NCBI GenBank assembly: GCA_026874595.1
Contig: CM049306.1
Span: 60,520,019-60,584,018 of the forward strand
Origin: Sipunculus nudus
Lineage: Eukaryota > Annelida > Sipuncula > Golfingiida > Sipunculidae
DNA: 64,000 bases
Direction of reading: 5' to 3'
A model generated the notes under the pieces. It saw only the letters and a program-made list of their open reading frames with translations, was not told where the DNA came from and searched no databases. Position 1 is the first letter of the stretch. Every line of letters begins with the position of its first letter. Shown here one piece after another: positions 1 through 11,929 of this stretch. The translations under genes and the position numbers were made by a program.

Positions 1-372
1 GATATTTTACTTTGAGCCTATCAGGAGAACAGATAGAGCTACAATTTGTGCCTTGTTAATAGACAGATAAGAAAAGACAAAGGACAAAAAGCCATTGCAA
101 CAACTTTCACTAAACAAAACTAGAGGGACACAGATAAACACAAAACCATTTTGGCCAATTGTTCAATGCCAGCTATGAGAATGTGGTCAGAGAAACTTGA
201 ATCTCACAACAAATTCCTCAAGAAACCATCTGAAGACCAGGCCCTGTAGTTTAGGCAATGCTCAGCAGATGGCAGCACAATTATCACTATCATCTGGTGG
301 ATCATTCATCAACAGATGAACCAGACAGTACAACTTCTCTGTGGTACCAGTATATTTGTGATCACGTCCTAC
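1..372 (-). other. Intron downstream of the basic-motif exon (partial)
   Basis: This is the start of the intron that should lead to the ARID exons. The exon frame stays open for 36 codons past the donor and ends at 262-264, so a retained intron would give a protein truncated before the ARID domain. I see no AATAAA on the minus strand here that would support a real terminal exon. Nothing else was recognised. Confidence 0.75.
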
Positions 373-494
373 CTTGTTTTCCTGGGATGACTGGTTTCCG
401 CTAGAATTTGGATCAGACTCGTTCCCTGAATCTGACTCTGTATCCTTTTTAAACTTCATCCTCTTTTTTCTGGGACGGCCTTTGAGGTTAGGAG
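373..494 (-). CDS. ARID5B: ARID5B-like exon (NLKGRPRKK basic motif)
   Basis: This 122-nt exon follows a T-rich acceptor (TTTTTTTACAG) and ends AACAAG|GTAGGA. Two bases complete a split alanine, then 40 codons begin PNLKGRPRKKRMKFKKD and continue into a Ser/Asp/Asn/Gln-rich linker (ESDSGNESDPNSSGNQSSQ) that ends ENK in phase 0. APNLKGRPRKK is nearly identical to vertebrate ARID5B. The GRPRKK core looks like an AT-hook and a nuclear localisation signal together, and the following low-complexity acidic linker is expected before the ARID domain. Reading through the donor would add 36 unrelated codons and stop at 262, which I treat as intron. Confidence 0.93.
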
Positions 495-1093
495 CTGTAA
501 AAAAATAAAAGGATAATTTTATTGGACATATGGCACACTCTGCTGTTAATTATCACAGTAAACATTCTGGACAGCAGTTGTTTCACATCCCCAAAAGGTT
601 TTGGTTCTGACCATAAGTCTGTAGCAAGAAAATGACTAAAGTCATATCTTGACTAAAGCCAAGTGACAATGGTAACCATCATGATGTCTCATTGGCAACA
701 ATTGTAATTAAGGCCTGCTCCTGGACTTAAAATATTATCATCCTGGACACTTAATGTCTGTACATAACTGTTTAACTGACTAATTTTACTTGATGCCTGC
801 AAATAATATTTTACTCAATGTTATCACAAAATATATGGTTTTAAAATCTCAGATTTCTTGGATATACATGAAATGTGATGCATCCAACTTCAAGTTTCAC
901 ACCCACAGCACCCCACTATCATTGGATTTATGAACAACACGATAGCACTCCCAGAAGATCTGGAATGACTACAGTGTATAAACCTGCAAGAGAAATGTAA
1001 CCAGGGTCACATGACTACCTCTTACACCTGGGCCACTGTTCAGGCACAAACATTAAGACCTGTAACAGGCTGATTTAAATGATTATAACCAAC
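495..1093 (-). other. Phase-1 intron, 599 nt
   Basis: This short intron runs from GTTGGT to TTTACAG and interrupts a G|CT alanine codon. It is AT-rich with no repeat or reading frame that I recognise. Confidence 0.9.
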
Positions 1094-1327
1094 CTAAGTG
1101 GTCTTGCCGGTAATCGTGGAACTGAAGTTCTGGATGGTCAAATGTTTCCCGACAGAAAAGAACTCTTGCCGAGGGCTTGGTGACCGTGAAGCCACCGATT
1201 GCAGATATGACTGCAGTGCGGAGCCACTTGTTCTCCACGCCATACAGTCGCTTCAGCACGGCCCTGTAGCGGCAGTACTGGGGGAAGCTCAGTATGATGA
1301 CCTGAGTACATCGTGAGTGGTGATCAC
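1094..1327 (-). CDS. ARID5B: ARID5B-like exon (conserved PQYCRYR domain)
   Basis: This 234-nt exon starts after TTTTCAG and ends CTTAG|GTTGGT. Its first two bases complete the split glycine of the previous exon, followed by DHHSRCTQ, then VIILSFPQYCRYRAVLKR, then AVISAIGGFTVTKPSAR and VLFCRETFDHPEL. The vertebrate ARID5B counterparts are VIVLSYPQYCRYRSMLKR and ILYCRDTFDHPTL, so this is the best conserved segment in the window and the main basis for the gene call. The last base begins an alanine codon completed in the next exon. The domain has no function I can name with confidence; in the family it lies between the N-terminal BAH-like part and the ARID domain. The plus-strand open frame here is a shadow. 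Confidence 0.95.
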
Positions 1328-2920
1328 CTGAAAATACAAAGTATCTTGGTTATGCCCTATACCACATCCATACCTATCATATTAAGTTTCCTATGACCAT
1401 TTAGATATATTCCAAATCGAGTTGAGAAGAAACACTGCAATTTTCCCATGATGCTTTCCCTGGAACCTGTTATAAAGGAATAAAGTGATCAGTAAATTCA
1501 ATCCTGATTAAAACAAAAATTAAAATTATAAAGGGTCAGGTTTCCAATTTCAGCTCGAATATTGCAAATTTCACACATTCAGCTACTACCTGCTTTTCTG
1601 CAAGCCTGGTTTCCTAGAAATTATCTGGAATCCCCTAATATGACACACATAGTGATTCATTCATTTAATTCTAACATAAAAAAGCATGAAATGATCAATT
1701 TACCCCATATTTCAGCCAGAAAAACGTTTTCCAGCTGGCAAACCTAAAGTCACAGATATGAGCACAAGGTGGCAGCACTATGTTGGTAAGCTGTCTTAAT
1801 GTTTATTTTATCCAATAGATGTCACTAGTGATCCACACACCCTTACACAGATTCCAATATTTTCAAGAAGATAGGAGGAATTTATAGATGTCTGAAGTGG
1901 CTAGACTCATTTCTCGAACTACAAACAGGAGGTGAAAAAAACATGATTGCTTGCAGACACTAGTGTGATTTTATATTTATACATTACCTGCACCAACAGT
2001 AAATGTACAGTCCCATTTAGTTTATAAAAACAGGATTCATTGTGATGGATAAGGCAGGCTAACCCAACATGACCTCCAGTTTCACAACCGATAAACCCAA
2101 TAGAGATAAAACAAAGGTCATACAGAATGTATGTCTGGTTTACATATATATCACTTTTAAAAACACAACTAGTCCTAATTAGGTCTATAAACAGTTTGCC
2201 TATAAATATTTTCTTCTTTTAATTTTATAAACATATTATAATAAATTAAAATTAAGAACCATAAAAAAAACACCTGAAAATTCAAACAGGTACAGTTTTG
2301 AGCTTCCTAAGACAGGCAAAATTTTAACCATCTGTTGGCTATATTATCATCGTTCCAGGTATGTGAAAAGTAATGAAGATTATATGTATATTTATATAAT
2401 GAGACCATTTTATTAATTTGTGTAATGGCTGATCAAACTGATTTGCTTTTTTCGTCTGATCTCTGATACATGTTCCCTCACATCATGTACAGTATTCACA
2501 AGAGTATCCACCATGAATTTATGTAACCTGACACTGATTAAAACCTGCAGTTGACTTGTGGCCTATATTATACTACAGCTGTTTATGCTGGATTTAAGTT
2601 ACACTGAAGTGGTGCAGCAAGGCTGAAGTTATAAATACTGTATAAGTATACAGTGATCTGCCATTACATTACACCTGTCTGCAGGAATATTTTATTATGC
2701 TTAACTGCATATTTGTCTGATATTGGTAATATACAACAGTTGCAGCAGTCACGGAGTGTTCAATGAGGAAATCAATATAATTATGGAAATGTATCTGTTA
2801 GTTTATATTAATTAATTTTCTGAGAAAATTATAGAACAACACAAAGTCCAGCATCCTGTTCAGGGACTGACCAAAGATCTTAACAATCAGAATCTCAAGA
2901 ATTTTTACTTCAAAATTTCT

Positions 2921-3088
2921 TCTTACAACAGGATTCAAACTCACAGACCCCTATCTATGGACTCTTACAAAAGGATTCAAACACAGGACCCTGCTCTATG
3001 GACTCTTACAATAGGATTCAAACACATGGACCCCTATATATGGACTCTTACTACAGGATTCAAACATGTGGACCTCTATCTATGCACT
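2921..3088. repeat. 41-42 bp tandem repeat, four copies
   Basis: Four consecutive units start at 2921, 2963, 3004 and 3046. Each reads approximately TCTTACA, then an AGGATTCAAAC core, then a GACCCCTATCTATGGAC-like end, with scattered substitutions. The repeat makes two overlapping plus-strand frames rich in DSYNRIQT/WTLTTGFKH. These are by-products of a unit length divisible by three in part of the array, not evidence of a gene. Confidence 0.88.
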
Positions 3089-3185
3089 CATTTATTATTG
3101 CCAACGGACAGGATTGGGCATCAGGCAAAGATGATATCAATGACAAGAAGCTCAGTGATATTTTTTTTTTCAAGTATTATTTAAA

Positions 3186-3581
3186 TACTGTGGTTGGCAT
3201 CATATTAGTGAGATAAACATTTTGCGAGATTCACCGTGTTTTGCTAGGGTTAAATTTTCGTGATCTCACCATACAATAACCTATACACAGAGTATATCTA
3301 TAATTTTATGAAATAATTTACAAGGTAATATGTGTGCATAAGATTTGGAAACTAGTACAAATCATTTTTCATTGTAGGCAGATTACCTGAAGGATCTGAT
3401 TATTTATAGTACCCATCTTTAATTAATGGTAACAAGATAAATGATTATATATAATATCAATCTTTGCTTTTTGACTTGCCTTCCTCAATGGGACCTCTTA
3501 TTCATTAAGAATTGACAATTATTTTCCTTTTGCAAACGTCGCAAAGTTGAAACCCTCGCAAACAAAAAGGCAATCACTGTA
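3186..3581. mobile_element. TA-flanked MITE with TTTGCGAG arms
   Basis: The left end TACTGTGGTTGGC and the reverse complement of the right end, TACAGTGATTGCC, agree at 10 of 13 positions and both begin with TA, as in Tc1/mariner-type insertion. Sub-terminal arms carry inverted copies of TTTTGCGAG and GCTAGGGTTAAA versus GAAACCCTCGC. At about 396 bp with no frame, it is a non-autonomous element. Bivalve genomes hold many elements with this TTTGCGAG character. Family membership is inferred. Confidence 0.6.
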
Positions 3582-5164
3582 TCTATATTCAGAGGATTCA
3601 AGCTAAGGCGTGACCTGAACAAGTCATCAGAGCATGTCTGGGTAAAGATAAAAGTACAATGATTTAACTGTAACTCAAGCTTGTCATCCCAAGTTTTCTA
3701 AAGTCCTAAAATCTCCCAGCTTATTTATATTTCCACAGAAACCCAATACATCAACATTGGACATGTAAAGTCCTGGGAACTTTGTGACCTGTGTGGGTCT
3801 CAGACAATTAAGCAGCAGCTGATAACGGCCATTTTACTGGTCTGTTATTGCCTTCACTATCACCCCAGCCCAATAACGAGCTTCATTATCACGCTGCACT
3901 ATGCTCTGAAGGTCAATATATCCCAGGTGTTATAGGTCTTTTCATCAAGATCAACTAAAACTTAGTAACAGTAAATTTTATTACAAAAGAGCGATTGAAA
4001 ATCAATCCTGTTTTGACTTGGATTAGTCATTTCCAACTTTTTTTGTAATCAGAGAATGTCTTGTTTTCATAGATATTAAATTTCACATAACACTGACAGG
4101 TAAAGAAGGATTTTATGTAATAAATAATGAACAAACAACATGAATCAATAACATTTAAATGGGAATTTCCGAAATTTAAATATTTATACCTCTCAGGGTG
4201 CAGTATAAAGTATAATGCAGATATTAAAATTTAAAACTGATTTCCATCAGAGAGGTAAAATTAAATTATGATTTAAGCTGTTATGAACATTTAAGATTTC
4301 ATTCTTAATACTAGAGATTTTAAAGCTATATTAATAACAAAAAAAAAATATGTAGACATTAATACTTTATTAAAATGTCCTAAGACATCCCTGGTTAAAG
4401 AATAATAAGCAGATCAATGCAGAAGACACCAAGCAAAGGAAAGACCACATCTCAGAGAACTTAACGAGCTGACTGATACTCTAAATACTACAACCCAATT
4501 CATCATAGGTATTACAGATAGAAACATTCTGAAAGCCTAGTTAACAACCCGGTGTAGATTTTAACCAGTGACAATCATTAAATTACCCGTATATTATATG
4601 CAGCAGAGCTACAGGCCTGGCATAGATGAAACAAAGGTTGTATCTCTGTATCTAAGTATGGATACAATGCATGGTGTCATACGGTGACCAGGGAAACCCT
4701 CATGTGTGTGGGGGGGCCATCGACTATGGCATGATATAGAGTAATATATAAAGATGCGAACAGCTAAGCGGGGTGTTCCATGCAATGCATGCACAGGTGT
4801 CAACACGGACTAATGTGTTACTCAATTTAGAATGCCGACGTCATGCATTATTCACCTCTGTCATTGCTGCAAATGCAGCGTCCCAGAAGAAAAGCTGGAG
4901 AGGATCAGCAATAATTGACGACTCGTATGACTGATCACATGGCAATGATAAGTGGCCTTTTTTAACAATCAGCAGGTCAGAAGCTCTCACCTGGCTGGTG
5001 TTGGAACAGGTAAAAGGGCTGCTTACCCTTTGATGACGGAATCATTGTCATCACATAATCATATAAATCATCATTTTATCAGTGCAGAATGGCCAACACA
5101 CTATGTCCCAATTACCAACTATAGGGCTACAACCCAATACACTTATATAAAATGCTATAAATAA

Positions 5165-5407
5165 CCTGATAAAGATTTAATTATCATGCAGTGTTCCAAA
5201 TACAAACACAAATAGTGCCGGTATAGCCCGATAAAGCTTCAATAATCATGCAATGTTCCAAAGAAATGGTTACAAACCAATACACAAATAGTGCCATATA
5301 AAAGCCTGATAAAGATTTAATAATCATGCAGTATTCAAAATAAATGGTTACAAACCATTACACAAATAATGTGTAATAAACTGATAAGGGTTTAATCATC
5401 ATGCAGT
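5165..5407. repeat. Degenerate tandem array, 63-77 bp units
   Basis: The phrase CCTGATAAAGATTTAAT followed by ATCATGCAGT recurs at 5165, 5228, 5305 and 5380, and AATGGTTACAAACCA with ACACAAATA recurs between them. The spacings of 63, 77 and 75 show indels between units. There is no coding potential. Confidence 0.8.
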
Positions 5408-5697
5408 GCAAGTTGTGCAGCCTATAATCTTTACCACCATGTACCATCATCTGATCAGAGATTAGCTGATACAGCGGTTATGCTGGGCCATACAACTACA
5501 TGAAAGTTTTACTGATTAGGCACTGTATTCTGTAGTAACAATAACAATGTAAATAAATGATATGGTAATGTGATAAATTTTTAATAATACACTCAGTTCT
5601 TGCTGACGTACTAATTAAATCATAACTTCCCTAAGCACATTACCTGATAACACAACAAGGATTTTTAATTTTAAAGGATAGGTCCATGGCCTGTTGG

Positions 5698-5698
<1 letters not shown>

Positions 5699-5742
<44 letters not shown>
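5699..5742. repeat. Poly-G tract, 44 nt
   Basis: This is an uninterrupted run of 44 G on the plus strand, followed by AGGGCAC. On the transcribed (minus) sense it is poly-C. Its true length may be unreliable because such tracts sequence poorly. Confidence 0.95.
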
Positions 5743-5743
<1 letters not shown>

Positions 5744-7369
5744 GGGCACTCTCTGTTGAGTGTTACTATATGATATGTTATAACTGATAAGTAACTACAT
5801 GATATGTTAGTACTGGTCTTTATTATAAACATGTGACCCTAATGTTAAAGTGATAATGACTGAGTAGCAGGTTTACTCTTGGGAGACTGATAAGGTTAGT
5901 ATGAACCACTATGAGAGATGTGACACTAGCCCTGGCGTCAAAGTCTCTAGGGTTCCATTCTATCATGATTCAGCTTCCAATAGACACTGTGTCATGCTGT
6001 CCCATGAGACCAGTCCAGCCTCCAGGCAGGCCCACTAATAGCCTGACAGCACAAGAAATTCTCTGACATGCTTCATGTTAATATAATGATGACACAGGAT
6101 AAGGCTAATACATGCAGCTGTATGACTGGAGTAATTACTGAAACAAGTCATAAAGTGATAATGGGGAAACAAATAACAACATACTTCATGATAAACAATC
6201 ATCAAGTCGTTATCACAGGAATGAGTCATAATGACACAAACTGATAAATCAATATTTTATTGGAGCCATCACTGTATAATTCTAGCCACTCGCAGGCATA
6301 AGAAAAGTAAAAACATGCAACCAATGAATTAAAACCCCCAGGTATAATTAAGGTATTATTTGTCAGGTCAGACATATTTTTGGAGAGTCAAAGTTACATA
6401 GTTGTCCTTTCAAATATACTACAAATGTTTTAATAGTGTAATTTGTGGTGGTTTTTATATATTCTAATTTATTAAATTCACTGTCTGTTACAAGAAACAA
6501 AGGATTTCAAGATCAAGCAAGCATTTACTGTGCATAATACCAATGATTAGTCATATTGACGGCTAGAAAAAAATGCATATAATTTTTGCTGGGCTTAATG
6601 GGGAAAACATTAGCAAAGTCAGAGCCCAGGTTAAACAGTTTACAAGATGTTGGGACCAACTTGTATACTTCTAATCCAGTTTGTCTGTTCTGTAAAAACT
6701 GACTCATTCAAAGCAAGCTAGCACCTGAAATGCTTATATAGGCCAAATATCATTTTTTTCTATAATTCTTTAAAATGTTTATGTAAGTTATATTTGTCTA
6801 ACACAAATTAATAAACAATCATAACAACCTAAATTATAGAAACATTACAATGTTTATTAAGCATGTGATGTAAATTATTATTTTGTTTTCCTAGACATAA
6901 AGTTAAACAGTTAACTGGTATTATGATTGCATTGTCCCTCAAATAAATTCATCAATGAACAGCTTCAACTGTTGTATTTTAAAGACAAAAATGTCACATT
7001 GAATGAAAGTTTGATGTTAATCATTTTGGTTTCTGAATGAGAATGATAATAATAATTTATTATGAAATGTAAACCAAACAAAGAGCAGGTTTACTGGTGT
7101 TTATACAACCCCTGGTCATGGGTGGACACAGTAACATTGTTTTTCTTCTTTCATGAACTGGAGCATGAGATTGGTAATTTATTCCATATCTGGTCCCTTT
7201 TGAGTTCTAGCCACTTGCTACATCAAATTATCTGTGTAATCTAAATCACAATCACAGAGGCATGAGAGCATGTAATAAGCAAGAGGCCTTTTCAGGTTTG
7301 CTTTAATCAAATAAAAAAGTAAAATGCCTTGTATTTATTGTGAGGCCGGGTTTTCTAGCATGACTGATT

Positions 7370-7850
7370 AGTCAAGACTGTCTGAGGGGAGAGTGAAGTG
7401 AGCAGACGTCACAGGGAGGGAGACAATATGTGCTGAAACATTTCAGTCATTAGGTTTTTGTGCTATGCTTTCCACAGCTGCCAGGATCAGAAATAAAATT
7501 CACTCTCCCCTCCCCTTCCATGACAACTGCAGCCAGGCGTAATGCCCTTAGCTCTCTCCAAGAAGCATGTAAAACTAAGCTGCGATCCACAGTGAACTAT
7601 CACCTTCTCTCCAAGGCTGCCCACCGATCCATAGACAGGAAGGGACTTTCAATAGCAGACAAAGACTTATTACAGCAAATCGTGATAAAACACTCGCCAG
7701 CATGATACAAATTTACATGCCAGCAATTAGCCTACCTGTGTGGCTGTCAGTGCTTTCACTACCAGCGCAATGGCCGCCTGCCCTGAATGCTGGCACCCCC
7801 ACCACCATAATCATATTGATGCTGCATTATCCATGATGTATCTGTTAATG
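7370..7850. promoter_or_regulatory. GC-richer intronic block, possible enhancer
   Basis: Base composition is clearly more balanced than in the flanks, and an 81-codon plus-strand frame (7460-7705) crosses it. That frame has no recognisable domain and no supporting exon borders. In introns of developmental regulators such blocks are often conserved non-coding elements, but conservation cannot be seen from one sequence. Confidence 0.22.
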
Positions 7851-8453
7851 TGGGATCACTTAATTTCAATTTCAATTTAAAAGAACTTGTAAAATAACTA
7901 AGTGTGACCAGCATTTATTGTATTGATTAACAAGATGATAAATGAATACCCCTCAACCGTATTCTATAAACTAATGATCGAGAATGACAACCCATTCTGG
8001 AGTGTGAAAGCTCTCAGCTTAATTCATTTAATTAATAATTAACAAAGAATATTCTTTAAGTTAAATGGCAAGCAGAAATAAATTATAAGAAAACAAAATC
8101 AATCATGTCATGTGACTGATAAAAAGGGTCCTTTATGATCAACCTGCATGTATTCTGGTTGCCATAAAAATTAGTTCCTATACAAAGTTCCTGGATAAAT
8201 AATGTATTAATCAATGCGCTAATGGTGTACAAAGCACAGCAACTCATTAAATCTGGTCTACCATGCTTCCTTTGTTGGCACAAAAATAAGTACATTTAAT
8301 AATTTATTCAGCATAAACCTTGCACAGCTTCAAGTCTTTGTTATTTATACAATAAACGACCAGAATGGTGACTTCAACAGATAACAGATGGAACAAAACT
8401 GGATTATATTAATAATTATTAATAAAACAAAGTTGATTATTCTAATTGTTTTT

Positions 8454-8486
8454 ATTATTAATATTATTATTATTATTATTATTATA
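8454..8486. repeat. TTA/ATT trinucleotide microsatellite
   Basis: About ten near-perfect ATT units run through this stretch of an ATT-rich tract. They produce an isoleucine-rich frame of no significance. Confidence 0.9.
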
Positions 8487-10628
8487 GCTATTATTAGAAT
8501 CACCTATTTTAAATTCCGGTCAACTGATGGTTACCTTTGCAGGCATAATAATATTTATCCGTCCACAATATTTAAGCATAACAAATGATTAAACATAAAA
8601 TAATTCAGCATAACAACATTAATTTGGGTAATTAATGACTGGTAATGCTATCAAAGTATTGCCACACTCAATTTTAAGCAGATTTTTATAAAAAAAATAA
8701 TACAAAATAAATGTATAAAACATTAGTTTCAAAGTATGACTACCTACTTTGTTATGTATGTGTGCTGTATGTGAGAAGTTCAGGTCATGTGTCAGTCAAA
8801 ATGATGTGATGGCCTTAGTTTTGGACATACATAGCAGTATTTTACTCACTGACAGCAACCATTTAGGTAACAATATGCAATAATGCACTAATATTGCTCT
8901 GTCAAAATTTAGATGAATGCATATCTCAGCTTCACCATGTGCCAAAATATAGAATAGTCTTCCATCTTCTAATGTTCATTAGCAAATTGTCCAAATTTAC
9001 CAAGAAAATACTGAAATTATAAGCTCTTCTTAAAGAGTTATATTTAATCATATAATTATAATTTAAATTTGATCTTGCTTTACATGAAATATATAATTGA
9101 ACCTACATTTCTTGAAATTAATGTTGATTCACTTGCCATCAGTCTTTCCATAATCTGAACTTGACATCTACCTATCTCAGGGTATATAACTTGTAACAAT
9201 GGGACTACAATATTTTATGCACTTAATATTTCCTTATTTCTGTTTTTAAATATTTCATGTAGTATTTGGTTTCATGGTTTTGTGATAAATGCTGTTTAAA
9301 GCTTAATATTCATATTTTAAATTGCTCCTGATTTTTCCCTTTTCCTGTGTTAAAAAAGCCACCATAAACCTGCTTGATTTTTCTTGGTCAATAACATCCC
9401 TTCATATAGAACAACCAATCAAGAAGGATATGCAATTCCCAAGTAATTCTGGCAAAAAACTGGAAAAAGGGCTCCAATTATTTTCTTTATACAGCATGAA
9501 AAGGATTTCCAGTGACAGTTAGCTGTATGTACATGTCTATTATACAGATATTAAAATCTATCCTTAGCAAAAAATGAAGAAATATACCCACCCATTTATA
9601 GCTAGTATTTTATACAAAAGAGATCTCAATAAATCCAGGCAAGCCACAGGGGATGCCATGACAGTGCCATTAAATCACAAAACATATGGATTTTTTGAGC
9701 TTTTAACAAATTTCGACTCTACACTAGATTAATGCACAGCTCCTGTCCTTAGCTTGCTGTAACTGTCAGTCAACACGTACCAGCGTACACACAGAACTGG
9801 TAACTTGGATATTAACTCCTGGATGACTGTCTTTGTCTCCAGTGCATATACAGGATAGGTTTATAATAAAAAAGTAGGTCCATACAATGATGCACACATC
9901 AACTAGATACACAGCCATACCTAATGTAGTACATATCATTCACAGAATTAAAGTTTATCACTACTGAAAGTAAACCAAGTCTCAAGTGCTCACCTGTGCA
10001 AATATAAATTTTGTACGTATTATTATTATGAAGGAAGTTAATGTGAAAAGCAAAGGCAATATCTGCATTTTAACCCCATGAATATGCAAATGAACCTGCA
10101 TGTCAAGCCTGAACTGATATTTGTTATATTGCTGAGGACTAAAAACATGCACAAATGCGCAGCATACATTTTTTAGAACATTAATGAATTGTAAATAATG
10201 TAACAAGAAAGTATTTCACATAATAAGTAATATGTGTTGATAATTGACCTTGCTCTGTTTATTAAATCGACAGACTATTTAAATAATAAAGTACATGTAC
10301 TGTAACATGTAATTAAGATGCCTTGCCACAAGATGTATTACATCTCCTGGAGCAGAAAGTGGTATCAACTCTGTAATATTTAAAAACAACCGTATCAAAA
10401 ACTAACTGATGTCTGCAATATGTCTACCGACATGTTAAATGCTGGCTGTAATTGATGGCTAAGGAAGCGGAGGGATTCTCCTGTAAAAAAAAACCAGGTT
10501 TTAATATCTGTTATTGTGTACTTGCATTGTAAGCTATTCCCTGACACGTATCACTGTAACAGATTACCCAAGATGCTCAGCTATACTATGAAGTAAACAA
10601 TGTGTACATCACAGAGAGGGAGACTCAC

Positions 10629-10848
10629 CGATCAGCTGTTTCTCCCGCTCCACATCCTTCATGTGCAGCCCTGAGGTGCTGCCAGTAAACCTGCTGGTAA
10701 GCTCAGCCAGATACTCGGACTCTTCTGTGGACACTTCATCCTCCATGAAGGCCTGGTGGCCGATCGGCCAGTCTACATCCCAAATAATCCAGTCCACCAA
10801 GTCTTCAAGTTTAAGTACAAACTTGTCACTCTCTGCCAGTACCTCATC
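10629..10848 (-). CDS. ARID5B: ARID5B-like exon (BAH-like C-terminal part)
   Basis: This 220-nt exon starts in phase 0 after a TTTATTTCAG acceptor and ends in phase 1 before a consensus donor (ATCG|GTGAGT). It encodes 73 full codons beginning DEVLAESDKFVLKLEDLVDW and ending MKDVEREKQLI; the last base is the first of a glycine codon. Vertebrate ARID5B has DEVIAVSEKVIVKLEDLVKW at the same place and a similar FKDVLKEKADLG end, so the match covers both ends while the middle (Trp/Asp-rich, then acidic) has diverged. The pattern of an acidic DEV strand followed by a hydrophobic LEDLV helix suggests the tail of a BAH-like fold, which is inference. The exon closes the long upstream intron. The opposite-strand open frame over the same bases is a shadow. 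Confidence 0.93.
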
Positions 10849-11929
10849 CTGAAATAAATGAAATATTCATGAAAATTTTTCAATGATACATAAGGAAGGA
10901 AAATCAGCAGGAGAAGAGATCTTGCCTTGAAACTAAATTATTACTGCTAGCCACAACAATAACCATATTTTCTCTCCTTTTTAAAGATTTATTTTCACTG
11001 TATATCTGTTAATTTATCTGTGTACAGGACACCTGAGAACATTTTTTATTTATTTAAATGCAGCTTTAGTAAGAAGTGTACCTTGTGGCAAAATATGTTG
11101 TTTCATTTTTAATTAATTTTTTTTTGTTGCTGGTTTGTCTGAGTTGATAATGACATAGAGTATAGGCATTTGGGTCTTGAGACTAGTGAGCTAATAAAAT
11201 CTGAGAAGCTATATCTTAATGATAGTTTGATGCTTGCAGATGTGGCTTCTTTGAAGATTGTTTATAACAAATATGATTTACATCAATGGCAGTTTATTAT
11301 AGGTAGTCAACTGAAACTGAATAATGTGATAATAACATGTGGAATACAGACAAGGTTGCTATAGAAACCACTTAATTTGGCCTTATGAATATAACATGTA
11401 TACAATCTGAACACTGATTAGATTAAAAAATTTAAGTATGAAGTAAAATTATATCTGCCTGGTCAGATACTCCATTGTACAGTTAATGTTATTTCATTGT
11501 AACCCTGTCCTGCTATCAACATCCATATATAGCAATTAGTGGTGACAATGGATTTATTTTCATTTACAAAACAAGTCACAATTAGTCTGACACATTTTTC
11601 CGCTGTCAGGGAGTCAACCCTTGCCATCCAATCTAATGAACTTGACCACTTAGTCAAATTCTGGTAACTGATGTTAAATTCCCAGCAGAACCCTGCCTCA
11701 GCATGGAAGCCATTTTGTCCGGTACATCACTCGCCTCAAGTCTAGACCAGATTATAAGATTGCATACCTCTGTTAGAGGCTGGTTATTGATGGGTTCTTG
11801 TTCATTTTGTGTGACTGGTCTGGCTTGATGTCTTTATCCTTGTAGAGCCCACTGTTATTGATAATACAAGTCATCCCCTCAAGGCTTTTTGAAAAACTAA
11901 TCTACTTTTTACCATTCTGGTTCACCAGA

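Larger units (their letters stand above)
1328..10628 (-). other. Phase-1 intron, 9301 nt
   Basis: This intron runs from GTGAGT to TTTTCAG and splits a G|GT glycine codon. It contains a 42-bp tandem repeat, a TA-flanked MITE, a degenerate 63-77 bp array, a 44-G tract, a TTA microsatellite and a GC-richer block around 7370-7850, all listed separately. The rest is AT-rich and shows nothing I can name. Confidence 0.9.
1..10848 (-). other. ARID5B: ARID5B-like gene, internal part (exons plus introns)
   Basis: This is the part of an ARID5-family gene that I can support, read right to left. Exons 10848-10629, 1327-1094 and 494-373 join in frame into 191 residues. They match, in order, the region of vertebrate ARID5B from its N-terminal BAH-like segment to the conserved NLKGRPRKK motif just before the ARID domain (comparison is to family sequence from memory, not a search). 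In the family, ARID5B is a nuclear AT-rich-DNA-binding protein that works with the PHF2 histone demethylase. Neither the ARID exons nor the initiator methionine are in view: the former should lie below position 1, the latter above 10848. The main ARID5A protein form I know lacks this N-terminal part, so ARID5B or an undivided invertebrate ARID5 is the better name. Confidence 0.9.

Noticed and set aside
1098-1316. 72-codon plus-strand frame
   Set aside because: It is the antisense shadow of the ARID5B-like exon 1094-1327.
2957-3216. Two overlapping repetitive plus-strand frames
   Set aside because: They are produced by the 42-bp tandem repeat.
5165-5407. CRISPR-like array
   Set aside because: Whole units are degenerate with unequal length and no conserved repeat plus unique spacer pattern, and the context is a eukaryotic intron.
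10661-10852. Serine-rich plus-strand frame
   Set aside because: It is the antisense shadow of the ARID5B-like exon 10629-10848.
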